NCBI GenBank assembly: GCA_026014875.1
Contig: JAOZHO010000051.1
Coordinates: 1-64,000, forward strand
Source of the DNA: Candidatus Bathyarchaeota archaeon
GTDB taxonomy: Archaea; Thermoproteota; Bathyarchaeia; TCS64
Direction of reading: 5' to 3'
DNA: 64,000 bases
Positions within the stretch are counted from its first letter, which is position 1. The number at the start of each line of letters is the position of its first letter. The translations under genes and the position numbers were made by a program. Under the pieces are notes generated by a model. The model did no database searches, was not told the DNA's origin, and worked only from the letters and a program-made list of their open reading frames with translations. Shown one piece after another: positions 50,650 through 59,895 of this stretch.

Positions 50650-51735
50650 CTATCCGCCGAAGGTCTCCCTGATGTTCTCCTCGAAGGGAGGACGTATTAT
50701 CCCCTTCTCGGTGATGAACCCGGTGACGTATCGGGCCGGAGTCACGTCGAAGGCGGGGTTCCTTACGTTGAAGCCCTCCCCGGCTATCTCCACCCGGCAA
50801 GTCTCACCCGCCTCGTCGACCCCCCACATCCCGGTGATCTCCTCGGGGCCCCGCTCCTCAATCTCGATCTCGTCCCCGCTCCGGCTCTCGAAGTCGAAGG
50901 TCATCCGGGGGGCGGCGACGTAGAAGGGGATGCCGTTCTCCCTGGCGACGACCGCCTTCTCGTAGGTCCCGATCTTGTTGGCGACGTCCCCGTTGGCGGC
51001 GATCCTGTCGGCTCCCGTGATGAGAATATCCACCTCACCCCGGAGCATGAAGTGGCCCGCAGCGTTGTCGACGATGAGGGCGTAGGGGATCCCCTCCTGC
51101 TCCATCTCCCAGGCGGTGAGCCTCGCACCCTGGCACCGGGGTCGGGTCTCGTCGACCCAGACGAAGACCTTCTTCCCGCTGGCGTGGGCGTGGCGGATGG
51201 GGCTCAGGGCGGTGCCGTAGTCGAGGAATGCGAGGGCCCCGGCGTTGCAGTGGGTGAGGATCCTGTAGCCGTCCTCGATGAGGGTGTTGCCGTACTCCCC
51301 TATCCTCTGGGAGGCTTCTAGGTCCTCCTCGGCGATGCTGTCAGCTTCGGCGACGATGGCCTCGACCCTCTCGGATACAGTGCCGGTGGAGCCGGCTGCG
51401 AGACACTTGTCGATGGCGTGGAACAGGTTCGCCGCTGTTGGCCTGGTGTTCCTCAGTCTGTCGGCGGATTCGTTCAGGTATTCTTCGAATTCATTCAGGG
51501 TGAGGTCCTTGGCCTCCAGTGCCGCTTGGGCCATTCCGTATCCGGCTGCGACTCCTATGGCTCCGGCTCCTCTGAGGATCATTATTTTGATGGCTTCCGC
51601 GGTGTCTCTGTGGTCTTTCAGTGTGAGTATCTCGAACTTGTGGGGGAGGATTCTCTGGTCTATGAGTTTGACGTTGGAGCCCTCCCTCCAGAGGGTGTGG
51701 ATGTTCTTAATTTCGCCGTCGACGTTGACCTTCAA
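50650..51735 (-). CDS. mtnA: Methylthioribose-1-phosphate isomerase
   Basis: 361 residues of the eIF2B-like isomerase family. Family marks: LRGAGAIGVAAGYG, NTRPTAANLFHAI, THCNAGALAF (catalytic Cys), DETRPRCQGARLTAWEM and GADRIAANGDVANKIGT (catalytic Asp). The TRPRxQGARLT motif favours MtnA over ribose-1,5-bisphosphate isomerase. Converts 5-methylthioribose-1-phosphate to the ribulose form in methionine salvage; the deaminase at 62349 would act earlier in an archaeal variant. TTG start 51735. Confidence 0.9.
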   Translation of the reverse strand: MKVNVDGEIKNIHTLWREGSNVKLIDQRILPHKFEILTLKDHRDTAEAIKIMILRGAGAIGVAAGYGMAQAALEAKDLTLNEFEEYLNESADRLRNTRPTAANLFHAIDKCLAAGSTGTVSERVEAIVAEADSIAEEDLEASQRIGEYGNTLIEDGYRILTHCNAGALAFLDYGTALSPIRHAHASGKKVFVWVDETRPRCQGARLTAWEMEQEGIPYALIVDNAAGHFMLRGEVDILITGADRIAANGDVANKIGTYEKAVVARENGIPFYVAAPRMTFDFESRSGDEIEIEERGPEEITGMWGVDEAGETCRVEIAGEGFNVRNPAFDVTPARYVTGFITEKGIIRPPFEENIRETFGG

Positions 51736-51790
51736 GGATTAAACTCTCTGGATGTTACCTCTCGGATAGGTGTAATAAGATTTCCAGGGG

Positions 51791-52450
51791 CTACTTGAGG
51801 ACCTTCCCGGTCTTCCGGTACCAGAGGTAGAGGTCCATCTCCCCTAGTGCCATCCCTACCCTCCTCGCGACCTCGGCGAGGATGCCCTCGTATTCGAGAT
51901 ATCTTCTCTTAGTGATGCTCTTGGGGCGCTCCTCGAGGATGCCGTGGTCCACCATGTTGGAGATGATGTGGCGGTCGATGATCGCGACGTCGAGGTAGCC
52001 CACGTTCCGCAGGAAGTGGCTGGACTCCTTCCAGCCCAGGCCCTTGACGTTCATGGCGAGCCACTCCCGGGCGGCCTTGATGTCCTGGAAGCCCTGGATG
52101 GTCTCCTTCAGTGTGGGAGCTAGCTCCCTGGCTATGAAGATGTACTCTGCCCGTTTCACTGCGAACCTGTGCCCCTGGGCCCTCAGGGTCTCCTTCACCT
52201 GGTCGAGGTCGCTGTGGAGGAGGGCGTCGCGGTCGCAGAGGGCGTCGATGCAGAGCTGCCCCAGGCGGGCGCTGGAGTAGGCTGTGAGGAGGCAGTATGT
52301 GAGCTCTTCGAACCATTTCTCGGTGCCCATCTCCTTGACCTCGAGGAACTCGGCTATCCTGTTCTCGACCATGGAGCGGAGCTCGGTGTCCTCTCTGAGT
52401 CGGAGGACCTCGCCAGCCATGGCCTCGACTCCCCTCGTCGGTGTCAGCAT
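51791..52450 (-). CDS. 8-oxoguanine DNA glycosylase/AP lyase, Ogg2 type
   Basis: 219 residues, HhH-GPD superfamily, size and layout of archaeal Ogg2. VKGLGWKESSHFLRNVGYLD contains the HhH and the Schiff-base Lys; AIIDRHIISNM contains the catalytic Asp. It lacks the Fe-S loop, in contrast to the protein at 6369. Removes oxidised guanine and nicks the strand. ATG 52450, same strand as mtnA (55 bases apart). Confidence 0.9.
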   Translation of the reverse strand: MLTPTRGVEAMAGEVLRLREDTELRSMVENRIAEFLEVKEMGTEKWFEELTYCLLTAYSSARLGQLCIDALCDRDALLHSDLDQVKETLRAQGHRFAVKRAEYIFIARELAPTLKETIQGFQDIKAAREWLAMNVKGLGWKESSHFLRNVGYLDVAIIDRHIISNMVDHGILEERPKSITKRRYLEYEGILAEVARRVGMALGEMDLYLWYRKTGKVLK

Positions 52451-52567
52451 TGATGCTTCTAGTCTTTGGGTTGGACGATGGAATTTAAAGCTGGTCTATA
52501 AAGTTACTCTCATCAAAATTAAGAATAGTTCTTAATATCGGGCGAGGTATTATCGTGGGAAAGTTCT

Positions 52568-53113
52568 ATGTCCTCCTCGCCAGGTGATGCTTACTTTCAT
52601 TTCGAGAACATGCAGGTGAGGATCGTCACCACCCACAAAGTGCCGGCCGTCGAGACCCCGGGAATCACCATCAAGGAGACCGAGGCGGGGAGAGAGATGA
52701 CAGTCCCTTTCTGGGTCGCGATGGAGCTCCTCGATGCGGGGCTGGCCCGGCTCACAGACGAGGGTGTGAGCGGGGAGGAGTGGACCCAGATCCATTACCG
52801 AGAGCGTTTCCAGCCCCTCGGGCAGCCTTCGCCCTTACCCGACGACTTCTATTCCAAGGTCTACCTCACATTCATGAGGGAGATTAGGGCGGCGTCGGGG
52901 GATCCGGTTAAGGCTGAAAACCTAGATCGAATGAAGGGTCGTTTCCGGGACATCCTCGAGAGCCGGATCGGGAAGATCACGAGACTCGCCTCGGCCGAGG
53001 TGCCCGCCCAGACCAGGGGGCTCCAGCCCGAGGAGGCGGCTCTTTACAAAGATTTATTCACTCGTATCTCGTCTTGGAGAAGGTCGATGAAGAAGCTGGG
53101 GGATAAGAGCTAG
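52568..53113 (+). CDS. GINS complex subunit (Gins23-like)
   Basis: 181 residues. AVETPGITIKETEAGREMTVPFWVAMELLDAGL is typical of the archaeal GINS B-domain region (in parts: VPFWVAMELLDAGLA), followed by a helical A domain ending RISSWRRSMKKLG. GINS activates MCM and links it to GAN/Cdc45. The stop overlaps the GTG start of mcm by one base, as in crenarchaea where gins23 precedes mcm. ATG 52568. Confidence 0.85.
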   Translation: MSSSPGDAYFHFENMQVRIVTTHKVPAVETPGITIKETEAGREMTVPFWVAMELLDAGLARLTDEGVSGEEWTQIHYRERFQPLGQPSPLPDDFYSKVYLTFMREIRAASGDPVKAENLDRMKGRFRDILESRIGKITRLASAEVPAQTRGLQPEEAALYKDLFTRISSWRRSMKKLGDKS

Positions 53114-55161
53114 TGGCGAGCCTGATCCAGTCCGAGGAGTCCTTCACCCGTTTCATAGAGGGCTTCAGGGACGAGAAGGGCGAGGTGAAGTACGAGCAGT
53201 CCCTCTCCGAGATGGCGGTGAAGGGACAGAAATCCCTCACCATCGACTTCAAGGACGTCTACTCCTTCGACTCCGACCTCGCTCGCACCACTCTGGAGGC
53301 CCCCGGGGACCATTTCCCCCAGTTCAGCATCGCCGCCTTCCAGAAGCTCCGTATCCGGGACCCAGCCTACGCCGACACGATCCGGGGGGTGAACGTCAGG
53401 TTCAGGGCCCTCCCCACGGAGACCGCCCTCCGCCGCATCGGGGCGGAGCACATCGGGCGCCTCGTCATGGTGACGGGGATCATCGTCCGGGCCACCAGCA
53501 TACAGCCCTTCATCCTCAAGGCTGCGTTCACATGCGGCCAGTGCGGGGAGACCCTCCTCATGGACCAGACCGACCAGTTCCTCAAGACCCCCCGGGAGTG
53601 CTCCACCTGCGGCAGCCGCCGGGGCTTCGAGCTCAACGCAAAGGAGTCTGTCTTCATCGACAGCCAGCGCTTCGCGATTCAGGAGCGCCCCGAGGAGCTC
53701 CCCGCGGGTCAACTCCCCCGCCAGATCAACGTGGAGCTCAGGGACGACATCGTGGATATCGCCCGCCCCGGGGACAGGGTTAGCATCACCGGGGTCCTCA
53801 ACCTGATCCGGAAGCAGACCCGGGGGGGCACCCTCAGGGTCTTCGACTTCACCCTCGAGGCCAACAACGTGGACGTGAGCGGCCGGGAGATGGAACTCCT
53901 GGAGATCACCGAGGAAGACGAGGAGCAGATCCGGGAGATCGCCTCGGACCCCTGGGTCCACCGCCGCCTCCTCCAGAGCATCGCCCCCAGCATATTCGGC
54001 CTCGAATCCATCAAGGAGTCCATCCTGTACCTCCTCTTCAACGGGGTCACCAAGAACCTCCCGGACGTCCGCATCAGAGGAGACATCAACGTCCTCCTCG
54101 TGGGCGACCCGGGCACGGGGAAGAGCCAGCTCCTCATGTACGCATCCAAGGTGGCGCCCCGAGGGCTCCTCACCACCGGGAGGGGCTCCACCGCCGCGGG
54201 ACTCACCGCCGCCGTGGTCCGGGAGGGGGGCACCGGGAGCTTCGTCCTCGAGGCCGGCGCCCTCGTCCTGGGAGATCAGGGGGTCGTCTGCATCGACGAG
54301 ATGGATAAGATGCGGGATGAGGACCGGGGCGCGATACACCCCGCGATGGAGCAGCAGGTGGTGAGCATCGCTAAGGGGGGTATCGTCGCGACCCTCAACG
54401 CGAGGACCAGCATCCTCGCCGCCGCGAACCCCACTCTGGGCAGGTACAACCCGTACCAGACCATCGCCCAGAACATCAGCCTCCCCGTCACCCTCCTGAG
54501 CCGCTTCGACCTCATCTTCGTCCTCAGGGACATCCCCGAGAAGGAGAGAGACGCCAAGATGGCGGAGCACATCCTCAGACTCCACCTCACCGCGGGGTCC
54601 CCCGCCACGCCCCCCCTGGACACGGAACTCCTCAGGAAGTACATCAGCTACGCGAGGCGCATCGCCCCCCGCCTCACAGAGGAGGTGGTCACGGCCTTCC
54701 AGAGCTTCTACGTCAAGATGAGGACCGCCAGCCTCGAGGGGGGCGAGGCCTCCGCGGTGAGCATCACAGCCCGGCAGCTCGAGTCCCTGGTCCGCCTCGC
54801 CGAGGCCCGGGCCAGGGTCCACCTCAGGGAGGAGGTCATCGTCGAGGACGCCGAGGCTGCCATCGCGTTGATGCAGAGAAGCCTGGAGCAGGTGGGCATC
54901 GACGTGGAGACGGGGGAGTTCGACATCGACATACTCTACACCGGGAAGCCCAGGAGCCTCCAGATCCAGCTCCAGGCGGTCCTGGGTGTGATAGGGGAGA
55001 TGGAGCGGATCGAGGGAGCGGTCAGGGACGACGACCTCTACGAGGCCATGAGCTCGGATCACGGAATCGGGAGGACCGAGGTCGCTCGGCTCATCGGGGT
55101 CCTCATGAGGGACGGGACCATCTACTCCCCGAGGCCGGGGTACTACAAGAGGACCAACTGA
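53113..55161 (+). CDS. mcm: Replicative helicase MCM
   Basis: 682 residues. N-terminal domain with zinc ribbon (CGQC...CSTC), OB fold and oligomer hairpin; AAA+ core with Walker A GDPGTGKSQ (about residue 332), Walker B VVCIDEMDKM, sensor 1 ILAAANP, and Arg finger SRFDLIF; C-terminal winged helix (AVRDDDLYEAM, HGIGRTEVARLI). The usual IHEAMEQ is IHPAMEQQ, a small change. GTG start overlapping gins. Unwinds DNA at forks. The long minus-strand frame opposite it is a shadow. Confidence 0.97.
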   Translation: MASLIQSEESFTRFIEGFRDEKGEVKYEQSLSEMAVKGQKSLTIDFKDVYSFDSDLARTTLEAPGDHFPQFSIAAFQKLRIRDPAYADTIRGVNVRFRALPTETALRRIGAEHIGRLVMVTGIIVRATSIQPFILKAAFTCGQCGETLLMDQTDQFLKTPRECSTCGSRRGFELNAKESVFIDSQRFAIQERPEELPAGQLPRQINVELRDDIVDIARPGDRVSITGVLNLIRKQTRGGTLRVFDFTLEANNVDVSGREMELLEITEEDEEQIREIASDPWVHRRLLQSIAPSIFGLESIKESILYLLFNGVTKNLPDVRIRGDINVLLVGDPGTGKSQLLMYASKVAPRGLLTTGRGSTAAGLTAAVVREGGTGSFVLEAGALVLGDQGVVCIDEMDKMRDEDRGAIHPAMEQQVVSIAKGGIVATLNARTSILAAANPTLGRYNPYQTIAQNISLPVTLLSRFDLIFVLRDIPEKERDAKMAEHILRLHLTAGSPATPPLDTELLRKYISYARRIAPRLTEEVVTAFQSFYVKMRTASLEGGEASAVSITARQLESLVRLAEARARVHLREEVIVEDAEAAIALMQRSLEQVGIDVETGEFDIDILYTGKPRSLQIQLQAVLGVIGEMERIEGAVRDDDLYEAMSSDHGIGRTEVARLIGVLMRDGTIYSPRPGYYKRTN

Positions 55162-55245
55162 CCCCCCCTCTTTCTCCCCTCCCCGAGCATTCCGTTACCA
55201 TTTTAAAGATAAGGTCCAGCCTCTAATGGTAGACTGGTGAGACCT

Positions 55246-56769
55246 TTGAATCCTGAAGACGCGGCAGCGAGGCTGCACGAGAACGAGAGAAAGGTCCTCC
55301 TCGCCCTGGAGGGGCGGGGGGCGGCGACCACCCAGGAGCTGAGCGCCGAGACGGGGCTCGCGAGGGACGCCGTGGAGAAGGCGTCGGCATGGGCGGAGAC
55401 GAAGGGGGTCGTCTCCTTCCGGGAGGAGGTCTCACGCAGCTTTAATCTCACCGAGGAGGGACGGAAATACGCCGAGGAGGGGCTACCGGAGAAGAAACTT
55501 CTCGAGTTGGTCGCAAGTGGTAGAAACGAGATATCGGCTCTAAAAGAAGAATTCCCGTCCTTGAACATCGCCCTCGTATGGGTGAGACGGAACAGCTGGG
55601 CCACCATAGAGACGGGGCGACTCACTCTCACAGAAGAGGGGCTTGCGGCGAAAGACGAAGAAACCGTTGACGACGCTCTCCTCTCAAGTCTGAAACGAAC
55701 GAGCATAGACAACCCTGACGAAGATTCCATGGCGAGGCTGGATCAATTCGTGAGGCGGAACCTCGTGGGAGAATTCGAGACCGTCACCCGGTGGGTAGAG
55801 ATCACCGAGGCAGGCAGGGGACTTATTCCCGCAGTCAAGAGGGTCAAAGAAACCCGGATCATCACACAGATCACGCCTGAAATACTCCAGAACGGATCGT
55901 GGAAGGGAGCCCGTTTCCAGGAGTACGACGTCACCCTCCCGGTGCCCAGCCTGCACCCGGGGAAGCGCCACTTCATCAGCTCCATCATCGACTACATCCG
56001 CCGATTCTGGGTGGAACTCGGCTTCAAGGAGATGACAGGGGATTACCTGGAGCTCAGCTTCTGGAACTTCGACGCCCTCTTCCAGCCCCAGGACCACCCC
56101 GCCAGGGACCTCGCCGACACATTCTACCTAAAGACACCCTACAAGGGACGCCTCCCCGAAGGGGAGATCGTGGATAATGTGAGGCGGACCCACGAGAACG
56201 GCTGGACCACCGGCTCCACCGGCTGGCAGTACAAGTGGGATCCGGAGGTTTCGGCGAGGAACTGCCTCCGCACCCACACCACGAGTCTCAGCGTCAAGCA
56301 GATCGCGAAGCTCACCCCGGACGACCTCCCGGGGAAGTTCTTCAGCGTGGGCAGGGTCTTCAGGAACGAGACCATCGACTGGAATCACCTCGCCGAGTTC
56401 TATCAGACCGACGGCATCGTCATCGGGGAGGGGGTCACATTCAGGGACATGCAGGGCTACCTCAAGGCCTACCTCGAGGGGCTCGGGCTGAAGCAGTTCA
56501 GGTTCAGGCCCGGCTTCTTCCCCTACACCGAGATGAGCATGGAGGCGGAGGTCTGGATCGAGGAGCGCGGCGAATGGATGGAGTTATTCGGGGCAGGGAT
56601 GTTCCGCCCCGAGGTGGTGAAGCCGCTGATAGGCGTTGATGTCCCCGTCCTCGCCTGGGGCCCTGGCTTCGACAGGCTCATAATGCAGAGCTACGGCGTC
56701 GACAGCATCCGCCAGCTCTACGGCAACGACCTGGGGCTGCTTCGCAAAGCGAGGCTATGGATGGAGTGA
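55246..56769 (+). CDS. pheS: Phenylalanine-tRNA ligase alpha subunit
   Basis: 507 residues. Archaeal type, with N-terminal winged-helix DNA-binding-like repeats (ERKVLLALEGRGAATTQELS) before the catalytic domain (HPGKRHFISSIIDYIRRFWVELGF in parts, then FQPQDHPARD, VGRVFRNETIDWNHLAEF, GAGMFRPEVVKP). Start TTG 55246 has GGTGAG a few bases upstream; GTG 55237 is an alternative. Followed after six bases by pheT. Charges tRNA-Phe. Confidence 0.96.
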   Translation: MNPEDAAARLHENERKVLLALEGRGAATTQELSAETGLARDAVEKASAWAETKGVVSFREEVSRSFNLTEEGRKYAEEGLPEKKLLELVASGRNEISALKEEFPSLNIALVWVRRNSWATIETGRLTLTEEGLAAKDEETVDDALLSSLKRTSIDNPDEDSMARLDQFVRRNLVGEFETVTRWVEITEAGRGLIPAVKRVKETRIITQITPEILQNGSWKGARFQEYDVTLPVPSLHPGKRHFISSIIDYIRRFWVELGFKEMTGDYLELSFWNFDALFQPQDHPARDLADTFYLKTPYKGRLPEGEIVDNVRRTHENGWTTGSTGWQYKWDPEVSARNCLRTHTTSLSVKQIAKLTPDDLPGKFFSVGRVFRNETIDWNHLAEFYQTDGIVIGEGVTFRDMQGYLKAYLEGLGLKQFRFRPGFFPYTEMSMEAEVWIEERGEWMELFGAGMFRPEVVKPLIGVDVPVLAWGPGFDRLIMQSYGVDSIRQLYGNDLGLLRKARLWME

Positions 56770-56775
56770 TGAAGG

Positions 56776-58437
56776 ATGCCGGTCATAGAAGTCAACCTGG
56801 AAGACCTCCGAGAACTCCTGGGCAAGAAAGTCACAACGGAGGAACTGAGGGACAGACTCCCCATGATGGGGACCAGCTGGGAAGGAGAGACCGAGGAGGG
56901 ATTCAACCTGGAGGTGTTCCCCAACAGGCCCGACCTCCTATCCATAGAAGGGCTCGCCCGAGCCTACGCCACATTCACCGGGCTCGAGAAGGGGCTCAGG
57001 AGATACGACGTCAAGGACGTCGGATACAGGGTCATCGTGGAGAAGAAGGTGGAGGGCGTCCGGCCCTGGTTCGTCACCGCAGTGGTGAAGAACGTCGAGT
57101 TCGACGACCCCCTCATCAGGAGCATCATCCAGATGCAGGAGAAGCTACACGTCACCCACGGCCGCAGGCGCCGGAAGGTGGCCATCGGCCTCCACAACCT
57201 GGAGCCCGTCGAGTTCCCTGTCACCTACACCACGAAGCCCCCCGATTTCAAGTTCAGGCCCCTGGGGGAGAGGTTCGAGAAGAATCTCACCCAGATCCTC
57301 ACGGAGATGCACACGGGCCGGGAGTACGCCTGGACCGTGGAGGGATTCGAGGAGTACCCCATGATCCTGGACTCTAAGGGGATGGTCCTCAGCATGCCCC
57401 CTATCATCAACGGGGAGTACACCCGGATAGACGAGGTGACCCGGGACCTCTTCATCGACGTCACCGGCACCGACCTCAAGGCCATCACCGAGGTCCTCAA
57501 TATCATCGTCACCACATTCGCAGACCGGGGAGCCACAGTCTACGCCGTCGAGAACCACTACCACGACGGATCAGTGCTCAAGACCCCGGACCTCAGGCAC
57601 AAGACCATGGCGTTGGATATCGATTACGTGAACGGCACCCTGGGAATGGAGTATACGCCCGATGAGGCCGCGGGGCTCCTCGCGAGGATGGGCCACGACG
57701 CCGAGGCGGGGGAGACCCTCACCGTGAATTATCCCTGCTACAGGACGGACATAATGCACCCTATGGACCTCGTCGAGGACGTCGCCATCGCTTACGGCTA
57801 CGACAAGTTCGTCCCCGAGATCCCTGAGATCGCCACCGAGGCGGGGGAGGACCCGCTGGAGGTCTTCAGCAGGGGGCTCAGGAACTTCCTGGTGGGCTTC
57901 GGCTTCCAGGAGGTGGTCACATTCATGATGACCAACCCCGATAAGCTCTTCCACCGCATGGCCCTACCCGTGGAGCCCATCACGGAGACCTCGAACCCCA
58001 AGATGGAGGGGTACACATGCCTCAGGAACAGGCTCATCCCCGGGCTCATGGAGGTCCTTGCCTCCAACAAGCACCACTCCTACCCTCAGAACGTCTACGA
58101 GGTGGACGACGTCGTCCTCCTGGACCCCTCCACGGAGACTGGGGCACGCTCTGAGAGGAGGCTCGCAGTGGCCCTCTGCCACGCCCGGGCCAACTTCTCC
58201 GAGGTCAAAGCCGTCCTCAACAGCATCCTGGAGAACCTCGCGGTCGAGGCGGAGATCGAGGAAGGGGGCCTGGACTGCTTCATCGAGGGGAGGAGGTTCG
58301 TAGCCAAGGCAGGCGGGGAGCCCCTCTGCTGGGCCGGCGAGGTGAAGCCCGAGGCCCTCGAGGCCTGGGAGCTGGAGATGCCCGTCGCGGCCCTCGAGAT
58401 GAACGTGGAGAAGCTCCTCGAGCTCATCTCGTCCTGA
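56776..58437 (+). CDS. pheT: Phenylalanine-tRNA ligase beta subunit
   Basis: 553 residues, the archaeal length, without the bacterial tRNA-binding additions. EVFPNRPDLLSIEGLARA (B1/B5-like fold), HGRRRRKVAIGLHNL (B3/B4 editing domain region) and MHPMDLVEDVAIAYGYDKF (B5/B6). Editing of mischarged Tyr is in the B3/B4 domain. ATG 56776 directly after pheS with GATGAAGG before it. Operon of two. Confidence 0.96.
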   Translation: MPVIEVNLEDLRELLGKKVTTEELRDRLPMMGTSWEGETEEGFNLEVFPNRPDLLSIEGLARAYATFTGLEKGLRRYDVKDVGYRVIVEKKVEGVRPWFVTAVVKNVEFDDPLIRSIIQMQEKLHVTHGRRRRKVAIGLHNLEPVEFPVTYTTKPPDFKFRPLGERFEKNLTQILTEMHTGREYAWTVEGFEEYPMILDSKGMVLSMPPIINGEYTRIDEVTRDLFIDVTGTDLKAITEVLNIIVTTFADRGATVYAVENHYHDGSVLKTPDLRHKTMALDIDYVNGTLGMEYTPDEAAGLLARMGHDAEAGETLTVNYPCYRTDIMHPMDLVEDVAIAYGYDKFVPEIPEIATEAGEDPLEVFSRGLRNFLVGFGFQEVVTFMMTNPDKLFHRMALPVEPITETSNPKMEGYTCLRNRLIPGLMEVLASNKHHSYPQNVYEVDDVVLLDPSTETGARSERRLAVALCHARANFSEVKAVLNSILENLAVEAEIEEGGLDCFIEGRRFVAKAGGEPLCWAGEVKPEALEAWELEMPVAALEMNVEKLLELISS

Positions 58438-58517
58438 GAGGCCCCCCTTTCTTACCATACTGCGATTCCCCCGGCTGCAGTTTTATATCCTCACCGCCCA
58501 CTCATCCATGATTCGCA

Positions 58518-59393
58518 GTGGAGGACAAGCCCGCCTTTCCCCCCAACGTCGCCCTCCTGGTCAGCATCGTCGCCGTATCCACGGCATCGATCCTAATCAG
58601 GATGAGCGGGGCCCCTCCCCTAGCCATAGCCACCTACCGCCTCGCCTTCGCGACCCTCATCCTCCTGCCGTTCTACATCCGCTCCGGGGGGCACAAGCGG
58701 CTGGCGGCATCCAGCTCCAAGGATATCCTGACCCTCGCTGCGGTCGGCGTCGTCCTGGCCATCCACTTCGGCTCCTGGATCACGAGCCTCGGCCTAACCT
58801 CAGTGGCGAGTTCGGTGCTCTTCGTCCACGTCGATCCCATCTTCGTCGCGGTGGTGTCCCACATCTACCTCGGGGAGAGGATCGGGAGGGGCACCCTCGT
58901 CGGGATAACCCTTGCATTCGTCGGCGCGGCGACCATCGCCTTCAGCGACGCAGGCATAAGTAGCGCGAGTCTCCTCGGCGACCTCCTCGCAATGATCGGG
59001 GCCATCATGTTGGGGCTCTACATCCTCGCCGGGAGGAGGCTGCGCCAGAGCCTCGACTTGGTGAGCTACGTGACCCCCGTCTACGCCTCATCGGCAGTCA
59101 CCCTCGCGCTGGCTAGTCTCGCAAGTGGGACGAGTCTCTGGCCCTATCCCCGGAGCGAGCTCCTCCTGTTCCTCGCGATCGCCCTCATCCCCATGATCTT
59201 TGGCCATACGGTCTACAACTGGACCCTGAAATGGCTGTCCGCCCCCCTGGTCTCCATCAGTCTCCTGGGGGAGCCGGTGGGGGCCACGATCCTCGCGTAC
59301 TTACTCCTTGATGAGGTCCCCTCGGTTCTCGCTCTTTTCGGGGGCGTGCTCGTACTCTTGGGTATCTATCAGTGCGTCCGCAGCTCGAGGTGA
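58518..59393 (+). CDS. EamA/DMT-family transporter
   Basis: 291 residues with ten membrane helices in two EamA repeats (LVSIVAVSTASILIRM and IALIPMIFGHTVYNWTLKW among them). The repeats carry EamA signatures (GPPLAIATYRLAFATLILL-like, in parts APPLAIATYRLAFA; and APLVSISLLGEPVGA). Exporter or importer of small metabolites such as amino acids; substrate unknown. GTG start 58518. Stands alone. Confidence 0.9.
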   Translation: MEDKPAFPPNVALLVSIVAVSTASILIRMSGAPPLAIATYRLAFATLILLPFYIRSGGHKRLAASSSKDILTLAAVGVVLAIHFGSWITSLGLTSVASSVLFVHVDPIFVAVVSHIYLGERIGRGTLVGITLAFVGAATIAFSDAGISSASLLGDLLAMIGAIMLGLYILAGRRLRQSLDLVSYVTPVYASSAVTLALASLASGTSLWPYPRSELLLFLAIALIPMIFGHTVYNWTLKWLSAPLVSISLLGEPVGATILAYLLLDEVPSVLALFGGVLVLLGIYQCVRSSR

Positions 59394-59552
59394 ACAATTG
59401 TTCTCATTCGCCTGAGCGTGCATCGGATTCGATATACTTGATCAAAGCACGGGTTTCGGGATATGTTCGCTTAACCTCTAAGAGACCTTCATAACCGTTT
59501 TTATGAATGTTCGCTGAACGATGTTAATTCGTGAAGTTTTGAAGGGGAAGCC
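59394..59552. other. Intergenic without a recognised feature
   Basis: AT-richer gap between the transporter and the small cysteine gene. AACCGTTTTTATGAATG at about 59490 may include a TATA-like box for the next gene. Nothing else seen. Confidence 0.3.
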
Positions 59553-59783
59553 ATGAAGAGGGAGACTCTCAAGATGCCGGTCTTCGTATACGCCCAGAGC
59601 TGGTACAAGCCCGAGGCCTGCTCCGAGTGTCCCGAGTTCAACTTCGTGCTGCTGCCCGAGGGAGCGGCCGCGTTCTGCGACCGCATCGAGGACGACAAGC
59701 AGTGCATCAGGGAGATGGATCTGGAGCTGGATCTCCAGAGCTCCGCCCGGGTGGCCCTCGAGGCGCTATCTCAGGCCGATTGA
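59553..59783 (+). CDS. Small cysteine protein (CxxC-x16-C-x7-C)
   Basis: 76 residues. Cysteines ACSECPEF, AFCDRI and QCIREM have a spacing that would bind one metal or cluster. The N-terminus (VFVYAQSWYKPEA) is hydrophobic, the C-terminus an acidic helix (DLELDLQSSARVALEAL). No family recognised; it recalls the small cysteine proteins of the first 4 kb but is GC-rich. ATG 59553 has GAAGGGGAAG before it. A T-rich run at 59817-59824 after it could be a terminator. Confidence 0.55.
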   Translation: MKRETLKMPVFVYAQSWYKPEACSECPEFNFVLLPEGAAAFCDRIEDDKQCIREMDLELDLQSSARVALEALSQAD

Positions 59784-59895
59784 ACGAGCGGGTACCATGG
59801 GAGCTTTCGGGCTCGCCTTTTTTTAATTGAGCCAGCGACAGCGAAGAGTCTTCTCCCTCTGCTCATCCTTTAAGTGACGTGATCCATTCTCCCAA

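Noticed and set aside
53110-55062. Long minus-strand open frame (650 codons) opposite mcm
   Set aside because: It mirrors a highly GC-rich gene; the translation is dominated by Gly, Leu, Asp, Glu and His without any fold pattern, while the plus strand is a complete MCM.
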